Of a stretch of DNA of 64,000 bases, positions 10,184-24,853 are shown piece after piece; positions within the stretch are counted from its first letter, which is position 1, and each line of letters opens with the position of its first letter. The DNA comes from Ectobius pallidus (lineage: Eukaryota > Arthropoda > Insecta > Blattodea > Ectobiidae), in the NCBI GenBank assembly GCA_964059195.1, contig CAXKWD010000015.1, forward strand, positions 558,001-622,000, given 5' to 3'. The position numbers were made by a program, and so were the translations under genes. The notes below the pieces were generated by a model. The model saw only the letters and a program-made list of their open reading frames with translations, was not told the DNA's origin and searched no databases.

Positions 10184-13100
10184 TTGTTAGGCAGCCAAAT
10201 TGTCTTTAAAAGTTACATTGCTAGGAAAAGTTACGACTTTGAAAAATGCATTGAAAGGTAAAGGTTTTGTGTCAGAAATATACATTGCTCCGCAACAGTA
10301 TCTTTTTTTAGAAGCTTTTAATAGGTAGCAATATTATGTTTAAAAATGACATTGCTAAGCAACAGATCTTTTTGATAACATTGCTAGGCAACAGTTTCCG
10401 GTTTAGACTGTCATGGCTAGGCAAAACATTCGTGATAGAAAAATTACATTGTTAGGCAGCCAAATTGTATTTAAAAATTACATTGCTAGGAAAAAGTTTC
10501 TCTTTGAAAAATGCATTGAAATGTAAAAGTTTTGTGTCTGAAATTGACATTGCTACGCAACAGTATATTTTTATAAAAGTTTATAATAGGTAGCAATATT
10601 GTGTTTAAAAATGACATTGCTAAGCAACAGTTCTTTTTGACGACATTGCTAGGCAACAGTTCCCGGTTTAAAATGGCATTGCTAGGCAACACTTTCGTGT
10701 TTTAAAACTCATTGCTAGGCAACAGTATTCTTTCTATTCAAGCAAAATTTACAACCCATGTTTTGCCATTAGCATTTCACCGATATTTTCATTGTATGTA
10801 TTGATCATTGAGGGATTAAAAACTATTCCCTATAGATGACATTGCTAGGCAACAGTTTCGTATTTGGAGATGGCATTGCTAAGCTACAGTTCCTTGTTCA
10901 AAATGTCAATGCTAAGCAACAGTCAGGTGTTTTAAAAACTTCATTGCTAAGCAACAGTTTCCGGTTTAGACTGGCATCGCTAGGCAACACTTTTGTGATA
11001 GAAAAATCTAATTGTTAGGCAGCCAAATTGTCTTTAAAAGTTACATTGCTAGGAAAAGTTACGACTTTGAAAAATGCATTGAAAGGTAAAGGTTTTGTGT
11101 CAGAAATTGACATTGCTCCGCAACAGTATCTTTTTTTAAAAGCTTCTAATAGGTAGCAATATTGTGTTTAAAAATGACATTGCTAAGCAACAGTTCTTTT
11201 TGACGACATTGCTAGGCAACAGTTTCCGGTTTAGACTGGCATGGCTAGGCAAAACTTTCGTGATAGAAAAATTACATTGTTAGGCAGACAAATAGTATTT
11301 AAAAATTACATTGCTAGGAAAACTTTTCGTCTTCGAATAAAGCATTGAAATGTAAACGTTTTGTGTCTGAAATTGACATAGCTACGCAACAGTATATATT
11401 TTAAAAGTTTATAATAGGTAGCAATATTGTGTTTATAAATGACATTGCTAAGAAAAGTTATTTTTTATGACATTGCTAGGCAACAGTTTCCGGTTTAAAA
11501 TGGCATTGCTAGGCAACACTTTCGTGTTTTAAAACTCATTGCTAGGCAACAGTATTCTTTCTGTTCAAGCAAAATTTACAACCCATGTTTTGCCATTAGC
11601 ATTTCACCGATATTTTCATTGTATGTATTGATCATTGAGGGATTAAAAACTATTCCTTATAGATGACATTTCTAGGCAACAGTTTCGTATTTGGAGATGG
11701 CATTGCTAAGCTACAGTTCCTTGTTCAAGATGTCAATGCTAAGCAACAGTCAGGTGTTTTAAAAACATCATTGCTAAGCAACAGTTTCCGGTTTAGACTG
11801 GCATCGCTAGGCAACACTTTTGTGATAGAAAAATCTAATTGTTAGGCAGCCAAATTGTCTTTAAAAGTTACATTGCTAGGAAAAGTTACGACTTTGAAAA
11901 ATGCATTGAAAGGTAAAGGTTTTGTGTCAGAAATTGACATATCTCCGCAACAGTATCTTTTTTTAAAAGCTTTTAATAGGTAGCAATATTATGATTAAAA
12001 ATGACATTGCTAAGCAACAGATCTTTTTGATGACATTGCTAGGCAACAGTTTCCGGTTTAGACTGGCATGGCTAGGCAAAACTTTCGTGATAGAAAAATT
12101 ACATTGTTAGGCAGCCAAATAGTATTTAAAAATTACATTGCTAGGAAAAAGTTTCGTCTTTGAAAAATGCATTGAAATGTAAAAGTTTGGTGTCTGAAAT
12201 TGACATAGCTACGCAACAGTATATATTTTAAAAGTTTATAATAGGTAGCAATATTGTGTTTATAAATGACATTGCTAAGCAACAGTTCTTTTTGACGACA
12301 TTGCTAGGCAACAGTTTCCGGTTTAGACTGGCATGGCTAGGCAAAACTTTCGTGATAGAAAAATTACATTGTTAGGCAGACAAATAGTATTTAAAAATTA
12401 CATTGCTAGGAAAACGTTTCGTCTTCGAATAAAGCATTGAAATGTAAAGGTTTTGTGTCTGAAATTGACATAGCTACGCAACAGTATATATTTTAAAAGT
12501 TTATAATAGGTAGCAATATTGTGTTTATAAATGACATTGCTAAGAAAAGTTATTTTTTATGATATTGCTAGGCAACAGTTTCCGGTTTAAAATGGCATTG
12601 CTAGGCAACACTTTCGTGTTTTAAAACTCATTGCTAGGCAACAGTATTCTTTCTGTTCAAGCAAAATTTACAACCCATGTTTTGCCATTAGCATTTCACC
12701 GATATTTTCATTGTATGTATTGATCATTGAGGGATTAAAAACTATTCCTTATAGATGACATTTCTAGGCAACAGTTTCGTATTTGGAGATGGCATTGCTA
12801 AGCTACAGTTTCTTGTTCAAGATGTCAATGCTAAGCAACAGTCAGGTGTTTTAAAAACATCATTGCTAAGCAACAGTTTCCGGTTTAGACTGGCATCGCT
12901 AGGCAACACTTTTGTGATAGAAAAATCTAATTGTTAGGCAGCCAAATTGTCTTTAAAAGTTACATTGCTAGGAAAAGTTACGACTTTGAAAAATGCATTG
13001 AAAGGTAAAGGTTTTGTGTCAGAAATTGACATATCTCCGCAACAGTATCTTTTTTTAAAAGCTTTTAATAGGTAGCAATATTATGATTAAAAATGACATT

Positions 13101-16100
13101 GCTAAGCAACAGATCTTTTTGATGACATTGCTAGGCAACAGTTTCCGGTTTAGACTGGCATGGCTAGGCAAAACTTTCGTGATAGAAAAATTACATTGTT
13201 AGGCAGCCAAATAGTATTTAAAAATTACATTGCTAGGAAAAAGTTTCGTCTTTGAAAAATGCATTGAAATGTAAAAGTTTGGTGTCTGAAATTGACATAG
13301 CTACGCAACAGTATATATTTTAAAAGTTTATAATAGGTAGCAATATTGTGTTTATAAATGACATTGCTAAGAAAAGTTATTTTTTATGACATTGCTAGGC
13401 AACAGTTTCCGGTTTAAAATGGCATTGCTAGGCAACACTTTCGTGTTAAAACTCATTGCTAGGCAACAGTATTCTTTCTATTCAAGCAAAATTTACAACC
13501 CATGTTTTGCCATTAGCATTTCACCGATATTTTCATTGTATGTATTGATCATGGAGGGATTAAAAACTATTCCTTATAGATGACATTCCTAGGCAACTGT
13601 TTCGTATTTGGAGATGGCATTGCTAAGCTAAAGTTTCTTGTTCAAAATGTCAATGCTAAGCAACAGTTAGGTGTTTTAAAAACTTCATTGCTAAGCAACA
13701 GTTTCCGGTTTAGACTGGCATCGCTAGGCAACACTTTTGTGATGGAAAAATCTAATTGTTAGGCAGCCAAATTGTCTTTAAAAGTTACATTGCTAGGAAA
13801 AGTTACGACTTTGAAAAATGCATTGAAAGGTAAAGGTTTTGTGTCAGAAATATACATTGCTCCGCAACAGTATCTTTTTTTAGAAGCTTTTAATAGGTAG
13901 CAATATTATGTTTAAAAATGACATTGCTAAGCAACAGATCTTTTTGATAACATTGCTAGGCAACAGTTTCCGGTTTAGACTGTCATGGCTAGGCAAAACA
14001 TTCGTGATAGAAAAATTACATTGTTAGGCAGCCAAATTGTATTTAAAAATTACATTGCTAGGAAAAAGTTTCTCTTTGAAAAATGCATTGAAATGTAAAA
14101 GTTTTGTGTCTGAAATTGACATTGCTACGCAACAGTATATTTTTATAAAAGTTTATAATAGGTAGCAATATTGTGTTTAAAAATGACATTGCTAAGCAAC
14201 AGTTCTTTTTGACGACATTGCTAGGCAACAGTTCCCGGTTTAAAATGGCATTGCTAGGCAACACTTTCGTGTTTTAAAACTCATTGCTAGGCAACAGTAT
14301 TCTTTCTATTCAAGCAAAATTTACAACCCATGTTTTGCCATTAGCATTTCACCGATATTTTCATTGTATGTATTGATCATTGAGGGATTAAAAACTATTC
14401 CCTATAGATGACATTGCTAGGCAACAGTTTCGTATTTGGAGATGGCATTGCTAAGCTACAGTTCCTTGTTCAAAATGTCAATGCTAAGCAACAGTCAGGT
14501 GTTTTAAAAACTTCATTGCTAAGCAACAGTTTCCGGTTTAGACTGGCATCGCTAGGCAACACTTTTGTGATAGAAAAATCTAATTGTTAGGCAGCCAAAT
14601 TGTCTTTAAAAGTTACATTGCTAGGAAAAGTTACGACTTTGAAAAATGCATTGAAAGGTAAAGGTTTTGTGTCAGAAATTGACATTGCTCCGCAACAGTA
14701 TCTTTTTTTAAAAGCTTCTAATAGGTAGCAATATTGTGTTTAAAAATGACATTGCTAAGCAACAGTTCTTTTTGACGACATTGCTAGGCAACAGTTTCCG
14801 GTTTAGACTGGCATGGCTAGGCAAAACTTTCGTGATAGAAAAATTACATTGTTAGGCAGACAAATAGTATTTAAAAATTACATTGCTAGGAAAACGTTTC
14901 GTCTTCGAATAAAGCATTGAAATGTAAACGTTTTGTGTCTGAAATTGACATAGCTACGCAACAGTATATATTTTAAAAGTTTATAATAGGTAGCAATATT
15001 GTGTTTATAAATGACATTGCTAAGATAAGTTATTTTTTATGACATTGCTAGGCAACAGTTTCCGGTTTAAAATGGCATTGCTAGGCAACACTTTCGTGTT
15101 TTAAAACTCATTGCTAGGCAACAGTATTCTTTCTGTTCAAGCAAAATTTACAACCCATGTTTTGCCATTAGCATTTCACCGATATTTTCATTGTATGTAT
15201 TGATCATTGAGGGATTAAAAACTATTCCTTATAGATGACATTTCTAGGCAACAGTTTCGTATTTGGAGATGGCATTGCTAAGCTACAGTTTCTTGTTCAA
15301 GATGTCAATGCTAAGCAACAGTCAGGTGTTTTAAAAACATCATTGCTAAGCAACAGTTTCCGGTTTAGACTGGCATCGCTAGGCAACACTTTTGTGATAG
15401 AAAAATCTAATTGTTAGGCAGCCAAATTGTCTTTAAAAGTTACATTGCTAGGAAAAGTTACGACTTTGAAAAATGCATTGAAAGGTAAAGGTTTTGTGTC
15501 AGAAATTGACATATCTCCGCAACAGTATCTTTTTTTAAAAGCTTTTAATAGGTAGCAATATTATGATTAAAAATGACATTGCTAAGCAACAGATCTTTTT
15601 GATGACATTGCTAGGCAACAGTTTCCGGTTTAGACTGGCATGGCTAGGCAAAACTTTCGTGATAGAAAAATTACATTGTTAGGCAGCCAAATAGTATTTA
15701 AAAATTACATTGCTAGGAAAAAGTTTCGTCTTTGAAAAATGTATTGAAATGTAAAAGTTTGGTGTCTGAAATTGACATAGCTACGCAACAGTATATATTT
15801 TAAAAGTTTATAATAGGTAGCAATATTGTGTTTATAAATGACATTGCTAAGAAAAGTTATTTTTTATGACATTGCTAAGCAACAGTTTCCGGTTTAAAAT
15901 GGCATTGCTAGGCAACACTTTCGTGTTAAAACTCATTGCTAGGCAATAGTATTCTTTCTATTCAAGCAAAATTTACAACCCATGTTTTGCCATTAGCATT
16001 TCACCGATATTTTCATTGTATGTATTGATCATGGAGGGATTAAAAACTATTCCTTATAGATGACATTCCTAGGCAACTGTTTCGTATTTGGAGATGGCAT

Positions 16101-17113
16101 TGCTAAGCTAAAGTTTCTTGTTCAAAATGTCAATGCTAAGCAACAGTCAGGTGTTTTAAAAACTTCATTGCTAAGCAACAGTTTCCGGTTTAGACTGGCA
16201 TCGCTAGGCAACACTTTTGTGATGGTAAATCTAATTGTTAGGCAGCCAAATTGTCTTTAAAAGTTACATTGCTAGGAAAAGTTACGACTTTGAAAAATGC
16301 ATTGAAAGGTAAAGGTTTTGTGTCAGAAATATACATTGCTCCGCAACAGTATCTTTTTTTAGAAGCTTTTAATAGGTAGCAATATTATGTTTAAAAATGA
16401 CATTGCTAAGCAACAGATCTTTTTGATAACATTGCTAGGCAACAGTTTCCGGTTTAGACTGTCATGGCTAGGCAAAACATTCGTGATAGAAAAATTACAT
16501 TGTTAGGCAGCCAAATTGTATTTAAAAATTACATTGCTAGGAAAAAGTTTCTCATTGAAAAATGCATTGAAATGTAAAAGTTTTGTGTCTGAAATTGACA
16601 TTGCTACGCAACAGTATATTTTTTTAAAAGTTTATAATAGGTAGCAATATTGTGTTTAAAAATGACATTGCTAAGCAACAGTTCTTTTTGACGACATTTC
16701 TAGGCAACAGTTCCCGGTTTAAAATGGCATTGCTAGGCAACACTTTCGTGTTTTAAAACTCATTGCTAGGCAACAGTATTCTTTCTATTCAAGCAAAATT
16801 ACAACCCATGTTTTGCCATTAGCATTTCACCGATATTTTCATTGTATGTATTGATCATTGAGGGATTAAAAACTATTCCCTATAGATGACATTGCTAGGC
16901 AACAGTTTCGTATTTGGAGATGGCATTGCTAAGCTACAGTTCCTTGTTCAAAATGTCAATGCTAAGCAACAGTCAGGTGTTTTAAAAACTTCATTGCTAA
17001 GCAACAGTTTCCGGTTTAGACTGGCATCGCTAGGCAACACTTTTGTGATAGAAAAATCTAATTGTTAGGCAGCCAAATTGTCTTTAAAAGTTACATTGCT
17101 AGGAAAAGTTACG
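10184..17113 (+). repeat. Large duplicated segment, copy 2
   Basis: Matches 1-6929 base for base over most of its length; one 2-bp indel near 12540 changes the offset from 10183 to 10185. Inside both copies a smaller 3570-bp repeat is visible: 1 and 3571 begin alike, as do 10184 and 13756. Confidence 0.85.
11663..12754 (+). repeat. Irregular HOR of 1092 bp, copy of the 1480-2569 unit
   Basis: Same B/A hybrid block and same order. It is 2 bp longer because slot 6 of the following B reads GCTAAGAAAAG here and GCTAAGAAG near 2358. The small difference arose after duplication of the larger segment. Confidence 0.85.
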
Positions 17114-20100
17114 ACATTGAAAAATGCATTGAAAGGTAAAGGTTTTGTGTCAGAAATTGACATTGCTCCGCAACAGTATCTTTTTTAAAAGCTTCTAATA
17201 GGTAGCAATATTGTGTTTAAAAATGACATTGCTAAGCAACAGTTCTTTTTGACGACATTGCTAGGCAACAGTTTCCGGTTTAGACTGGCATGGCTAGGCA
17301 AAACTTTCGTGATAGAAAAATTACATTGTTAGGCAGACAAATAGTATTTAAAAATTACATTGCTAGGAAAACGATTCGTCTTCGAATAATGCATTGAAAT
17401 GTAAACGTTTTGTGTCTGAAATTGACATAGCTACGCAACAGTATATATTTTAAAAGTTTATAAAGGTAGCAATATTGTGTTTATAAATGACATTGCTAAG
17501 AAAAGTTATTTTTTATGACATTGCTAGGCAACAGTTTCCGGTTTAAAATGGCATTGCTAGGCAACACTTTCGTGTTTTAAAACTCATTGCTAGGCAACAG
17601 TATTCTTTCTGTTCAAGCAAAATTTACAACCCATGTTTTGCCATTAGCATTTCACCGATATTTTCATTGTATGTATTGATCATTGAGGGATTAAAAACTA
17701 TTCCTTATAGATGACATTGCTAGGCAACAGTTTCGTATTTGGAGATGGCATTGCTAAGCTACAGTTTCTTGTTCAAAATGTCAATGCTAAGCAACAGTCA
17801 GGTGTTTTAAAAACTTCATTGCTAAGCAACAGTTTCCGGTTTAGACTGGCATCGCTAGGCAACACTTTTGTGATAGAAATATCTAATTGTTAGGCAGCCA
17901 AATTGTCTTTAAAAGTTACATTGCTAGGAAAAGTTACGACTTTGAAAAATGCATTGAAAGGTAAAGGTTTTGTGTCAGAAATTGACATTGCTCCGCAACA
18001 GTATCTTTTTTTAAAAGCTTTTAGTAGGTAGCAATATTATGTTTAAAAATGACATTGCTAAGCAACAGATCTTTTTGATGACATTGCTAGGCAACAGTTT
18101 CCGGTTTAGACTGGCATGGCTAGGCAAAATTTTCGTGATAGAAAAATTACATTGTTAGGCAGCCAAATTGTATTTAAAAATTACGTTGCTAGGAAAAAGT
18201 TTCACTTTGAAAAATGCATTGAAATGTAAAAGTTTTGTGTCTGAAATTGACATTGCTACGCAACAGTATATTTTTTTAAAAGTTTATAATATGTAGCAAT
18301 ATTGTGTTTAAAAATGACATTGCTAAGCAACAGTTCTTTTTGGCGACATTTCTAGGCAACAGTTCCCGGTTTAAAATGGCATTGCTAGGCAACACTTTCG
18401 TGTTTTAAAACAAATTGCTAGGCAACAGTATTCTTTCTATCTAAGCAAAATTTACAACCCATGTTTTGAAATTAGCATTTCACCGATATTTTCATTGTAT
18501 GTATTGATCATTGAGGGATTAAAAACTATTCCTTATAGATGACATTGCTAGGCAACAGTTTCGTATTTGGAGATGGCATTGCTAAGCTACAGTTTCTTGT
18601 TCAAGATGTCAATGCTAAGCAACAGTCAGGTGTTTTAAAAACTTCATTGCTAAGCAACAGTTTCCGGTTTAAACTGGCATCGCTAGGCAACACTTTTGTG
18701 ATAGAAAAATCTAATTGTTAGGCAGCCAAATTGTCTTTAAAAGTTACATTGCTAGCAAAAGTTACGACTTTGAAAAATGCATTGAAAGGTAAAGGTTTTG
18801 TGTCAGAAATTGACATTGCTCCGCAACAGTATCTTTTTTTAAAAGCTTTTAATAGGTAGCAATATTATGTTTAAAAATGACATTGCTAAGCAACAGATCT
18901 TTTGATGACATTGCTAGTCAACAGTTTCTGGTTTAGACTGGCATGGCTAGGCAAAACGTTCGTGATAGAAAAATTACATTGTTAGGCAGCCAAATAGTAT
19001 TTAAAAATTACATTGCTAGGAAAAAGTTTCGTCTTTGAATAATGCATTGAAATGTAAAAGTTTTGTGTCTGAAATTGACATAGCTACGCAACAGTATATA
19101 TTTTAAAAGTTTATAATAGGTAGCAATATTGTGTTTATAAATGACATTGCTAAGAAAAGTTATTTTTTATGACATGGCTAGGCAACAGTTTCCGGTTTAA
19201 AATGGCATTGCTAGGCAACACTTTCGTGTTTTAAAACTCATTGCTAGGCAACAGTATTCTTTCTGTTCAAGCAAAATTTACAACCCATGTTTTGCCATTA
19301 GCATTTCACCGATATTTTCATTGTATGTATTGATCATTGAGGGATTAAAAACTATTCCTTATAGATGACATTGCTAGGCAACAGTTTCGTATTTGGAGAT
19401 GGCATTGCTAAGCTACAGTTCCTTGTTCAAAATGTCAATGCTAAGCAACAGTCAGGTGTTTTAAAAATTTCATTGCTAAGCAACAGTTTCCGGTTTAGAC
19501 TGGCATCGATAGGCAACAATTTTGTGATAGAAAAATCTAATTGTTAGGCAGTCAAATTGTCTTTAAAAGTTACATTGCTAGGAAAAGTTACGACTTTGAA
19601 GAATGCATTGAAAGGTAAAGGATTTTTGGCAGAAATTGACATTGCTACGCAACAGTATCTTTTTTTAAAAGCTTTTAATAGGTAGCAATATTATGTTTAA
19701 AAATGACATTGCTAAGCAACAGATCTTTTCGATGACATTGCTAGGCAACAGTTTCCGGTTTAGACTGGCATGGCTAGGCAAAACTTTCGTGATAGAAAAA
19801 TTACATTGTTAGGCAGCCAAATTGTATTTAAAAATTACATTGCTAGGAAAAAGTTTCACTTTGAAAAATGCATTGAAATGTAAAAGTTTTGTGTCTGAAA
19901 TTGACATTGCTACGCAACAGTATATTTTTTTAAAAGTTTATAATAGGTAGCAATATTGTGTTTAAAAATGACATTGCTAAGCAACAGTTCTTTTTGACGA
20001 CATTGATAGGCAACAGTTCCCGGTTTAAAATGGCATTGCTAGGCAACACTTTCGTGTTTTAAAACTCATTGCTAGGCAACAGTATTCTTTCTGTTCAAGC

Positions 20101-20192
20101 AAAATTTACAACCCATGTTTTGCCATTAGCATTTCACCGATATTTTCATTGTATGTATTGATCATTGAGGGATTAAAAACTATTCCTTATAG

Positions 20193-21282
20193 ATGACATT
20201 GCTAGGCAACAGTTTCGTATTTGGAGATGGCATTGCTAAGCTACAGTTTCTTGATCAAGATGTCAATGCTAAGCAACAGTCAGGTGTTTTAAAAACTTCA
20301 TTGCTAAGCAACAGTTTCCGGTTTAGACTGGCATCGCTAGGCAACACTTTTGTGATAGAAAAATCTAATTGTTAGGCAGCCAAATTGTCTTTAAAAGTTA
20401 CATTGCTAGGAAAAGTTACGACTTTGAAAAATGCATTGAAAGGTAAAGGTTTTGTGTCAGAAATTGACATTGCTCCGCAACAGTATCTTTTTTTAAAAAC
20501 TTTTAATAAGTAGCAATATTATGTTTAAAAATGACATTGCTAAGCAACAGATCTTTTTATGACATTGCTAGGCAACAGTTTCCGGTTTAGACTGGCATGG
20601 CTAGGCAAAACTTTCGTGATAGAAAAATTACATTGTTAGGCAGCCAAATAGTATTTAAAAATTACATTGCTAGGAAAAAGTTTCGTCTTCGAATAATGCA
20701 TTGAAACGTAAACGTTTTGTGTCTGAAATTGACATAGCTACGCAACAGTATATACTTTAAAAGTTTATAATAGGTAGCAATATTGTGTTTATAAATGACA
20801 TTGCTAAGAAAAGTTATTTTTTATGACATTGCTAGGCAACAGTTTCCGGTTTAGACTGGCATGGCTAGGCAAAACTTTCGTGATAGAAAAATTACATTGT
20901 TAGGCAGCCAAATAGTATTTAAAAATTACATTGCTAGGAAAAAGTTTCGTCTTCGAATAATGCATTGAAATGTAAACGTTTTGTGTCTGAAATTGACATA
21001 GCTACGCAACAGTATATATTTTAAAAGTTTATAATAGGTAGCAATATTGTGTTTATAAATGACATTGCTAAGAAAAGTTATTTTTTATGACATTGCTAGG
21101 CAACAGTTTCCGGTTTAAAATGGCATTGCTAGGCAACACTTTCGTGTTTTAAAACTCATTGCTAGGCAACAGTATTCTTTCTGTTCAAGCAAAATTTACA
21201 ACCCATGTTTTGCCATTAGCATTTCACCGATATTTTCATTGTATGTATTGATCATTGAGGGATTAAAAACTATTCCTTATAG
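20193..21282 (+). repeat. Irregular HOR of 1090 bp with an independently formed B/A hybrid block
   Basis: The extra block is 20616-20879 (264 bp). It stays B through GCTAAGAAAAGTTATTTTTT and turns to A only at TTAGACTGGCATGG. The switch therefore lies at least one monomer further along than in the unit at 1480, so this is a separate exchange. Confidence 0.82.
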
Positions 21283-23761
21283 ATGACATTGCTAGGCAAC
21301 AGTTTCGTATTTGGAGATGGCATTGCTAAGCTACTGTTTCTTGTTCAAGATGTCAATGCTAAGCAACAGTCAGGTGTTTTAAAAACTTCATTGCTAAGCA
21401 ACAGTTTCCGGTTTGGACTGGCATCGCTAGGCAACACGTTTGTGATAGAAAAATCTAATTGTTAGGCAGCCAAATTGTCTTTAAAAGTTACATTGCTGGA
21501 AAAGTTACGACTTTGAAAAATGCATTGAAAGGTAAAGGATTTTTGGCAGAAATTGACATTGCTACGCAACAGTATCTTTTTTTAAAAGCTTTTAATAGGT
21601 AGCAATATTATGTTTAAAAATGACATTGCTAAGCAACAGATCTTTTTGATGACATTGCTAGACAACAGTTTCCGGTTTAGACTGGCATGGCTAGGCAAAA
21701 CTTTCGTGATAGAAAAATTACATTGTAAGGCAGCCAAATTGTATTTAAAAATTACATTGCTAGGAAAAAGTTTCACTTTGAAAAATGCATTGAAATGTAA
21801 AAGTTTGTGTCTGAAATTGACATTGCTACGCAACAGTATATTTTTTTAAAAGTTTATAATAGGTAGCAATATTGTGTTTAAAAATGACATTGCTAAGCAA
21901 CAGTTCTTTTTGACGACATTGCTAGGCAACAGTTCCCGGTTTAAAATGGCATTGCTAGGCAACACTTTCGTGTTTTAAAACTCATTGCTAGGCAACAGTA
22001 TTCTTTCTGTTCAAGCAAAATTTACAACCCATGTTTTGCCATTAGCATTTCACCGATATTTTCATTGTATGTATTGATCATTGAGGGATTAAAAACTATT
22101 CCTTATAGATGACATTGCTAGGCAACAGTTTCGTATTTGGAGATGGCATTGCTAAGCTACAGTTTCTTGTTCAAGATGTCAATGCTAAGCAACAGTCAGG
22201 TGTTTTAAAAACTTCATTGCTAAGCAACAGTTTCCTGTTTAGACTGGCATCGCTAGGCAACACTTTTGTGATAGAAAAATATAATTGTTAGGCAGCCAAA
22301 TTGTCTTTAAAAGTTACATTGCTAGGAAAAGTTACGACTTTGAAAAATGCATTGAAAGGTAAAGGTTTTGTGTCAGAAATTGACATTGCTCCGCAACAGT
22401 ATTTTTTTTAAAAGCTTTTAATAGGTAGCAATATTATGTTTAAAAATGACATTGCTAAGCAACAGATCTTTTGATGACATTGCTAGGCAACAGTTTCTGG
22501 TTTAGACTGGCATGGCTAGGCAAAACTTTCGTGATAGAAAAATTACATTGTTAGGCAGCCAAATAGTATTTAAAAATTACATTGCTAGGAAAAAGTTTCG
22601 TCTTTGAATAATGCATTGAAATGTAAAAGTTTTGTGTCTGAAATTGACATAGCTAAGCAACAGTATATATTTGAAAAGTTTATAAAAGGTAGCAATATTG
22701 TGTTTATAAATGACATTGCTAAGAAAAGTTATTTTTTATGACATGTCTAGGCAACAGTTTCCGGTTTAAAATGGCATTGCTAGGCAACACTTTCGTGTTT
22801 TAAAACTCATTGCTAGGCAACAGTATTCTTGCTATTCAAGCAAAATTTACAACCCATGTTTTGCCATTAGCATTTCACCGATATTTTCATTGTATGTATT
22901 GATCATTGAGGGATTAAAAACTATTCCTTATAGATGACATTGCTAGGCAACAGTTTCGTATTTGGAAATGGCATTGCTAAGCTACAGTTCCTTGTTCAAA
23001 ATGTCAATGCTAAGCAACAGTCAGGTGTTTTAAAAACTTCATTGCTAAGCAACAGTTTCCGGTTTAGACTGGCATCGCTAGGCAACACTTTTGTGATAGA
23101 AAAATCTAATTGTTAGGCAGCCAAATTGTCTTTAAATATTACATTGCTAGGAAAAGATACGACTTTGAAAAATGCATTGAAAGGTAAAGGATGTTTGGCA
23201 GAAATTGACATTGCTACGCAACAGTATCTTTTTTTAAAAGCTTTTTTTAGGTAGCAATATTATGTTTAAAAATGACATTGCTAAGCAACAGATCTTTTTG
23301 ATGACATTGCTAGGCAACAGTTTCCGGTTTAGACTGGCATGGCTAGGCAAAACTTTCGTGATAGAAAAATTACATTGTTAGGCAGCCAAATTGTATTTAA
23401 AAATTACATTGCTAGGAAAAAGTTTCACTTTGAAAAATGCATTGAAATGTAAAAGTTTTGTGTCTGAAATTGACATTGCTAAGCAACAGTATATTTTTTT
23501 AAAAGTTTATAATAGGTAGCAAGATTGTGTTTAAAAATGACATTGCTAAGCAACAGTTCTTTTTGACGACATTGCTAGGCAACAGTTCCCGGTTTAAAAT
23601 GGCATTGCTAGGCAACACTTTCGTGTTTTAAAACTCATTGCTAGGCAACAGTATTCTTTCTGTTCAAGCAAAATTTACAACCCATGTTTTTCCATTAGCA
23701 TTTCACCGATATTTTCATTGTATGTATTGATCATTGAGGGATTAAAAACTATTCCTTATAG

Positions 23762-24853
23762 ATGACATTGCTAGGCAACAGTTTCGTATTTGGAGATGGC
23801 ATTGCTAAGCTACAGTTTCTTGTTCAAGATGTCAATGCTAAGCAACAGTCAGGTGTTTTAAAAACTTCATTGCTAAGCAACAGTTTCCGGTTTAGACTGG
23901 CATGGCTAGGCAAAACTTTCGTGATAGAAAAATTACATTGTTAGGCAGCCAAATTGTATTTAAAAATTACATTGCTATTAAAAAGTTTCACTTTGAAAAA
24001 TGCATTGAAATGTAAAAGTTTTGTGTCTGAAATTGACATTGCTACGCAACAGTATAATTTTTTAAAAGTTTATAATAGGTAGCAATATTGTGTTTAAAAA
24101 TGACATTGCTAAGCAACAGTTCTTTTTGACGACATTGCTAGGCAACAGTTCCCGGTTTAAAATGGCATTGCTAGGCAACACTTTTGTGATAGAAAAATCT
24201 AATTGTTAGGCAGCCAAATTGTCTTTAAAAGTTACATTGCTAGGAAAAGTTACGACTTTGAAAAATGCATTGAAAGGTAAAGGTTTTGTGTCAGAAATTG
24301 ACATTGCTCCGCAACAGTATCTTTTTTTAAAAGCTTCTAATAGGTAGCAATATTGTGTTTAAAAATGACATTGCTAAGCAACAGTTCTTTTTGACGACAT
24401 TGCTAGGCAACAGTTTCCGGTTTAGACTGGCATGGCTAGGCAAAACTTTCGTGATAGAAAAATTACATTGTTAGGCAGACAAATAGTATTTAAAAATTAC
24501 ATTGCTAGGAAAACGTTTCGTCTTCGAATAAAGCATTGAAATGTAAACGTTTTGTGTCTGAAATTGACATAGCTACGCAACAGTATATATTTTAAAAGTT
24601 TATAATAGGTAGCAATATTGTGTTTATAAATGACATTGCTAAGAAAAGTTATATTTTATGACATTGCTAGGCAACAGTTTCCGGTTTAAAATGGCATTGC
24701 TAGGCAACACTTTCGTGTTTTAAAACTCATTGCTAGGCAACAGTATTCTTTCTGTTCAAGCAAAATTTACAACCCATGTTTTGCCATTAGCATTTCACCG
24801 ATATTTTCATTGTATGTATTGATCATTGAGGGATTAAAAACTATTCCTTATAG
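23762..24853 (+). repeat. Irregular HOR of 1092 bp: hybrid C, then B-A-B-C
   Basis: Block C ends at 23920 with an A-type tail (GGCATGGCTAGGCAAAAC) instead of its own. B follows at 23921-24185 and is joined directly to A (24186-24450) without an intervening C, then a normal B at 24451-24714. The B-to-A junction GGCAACACTTTTGTGATAG is shared with 55723, as is the rare core CATTGCTATTAAAAAG. Confidence 0.8.
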
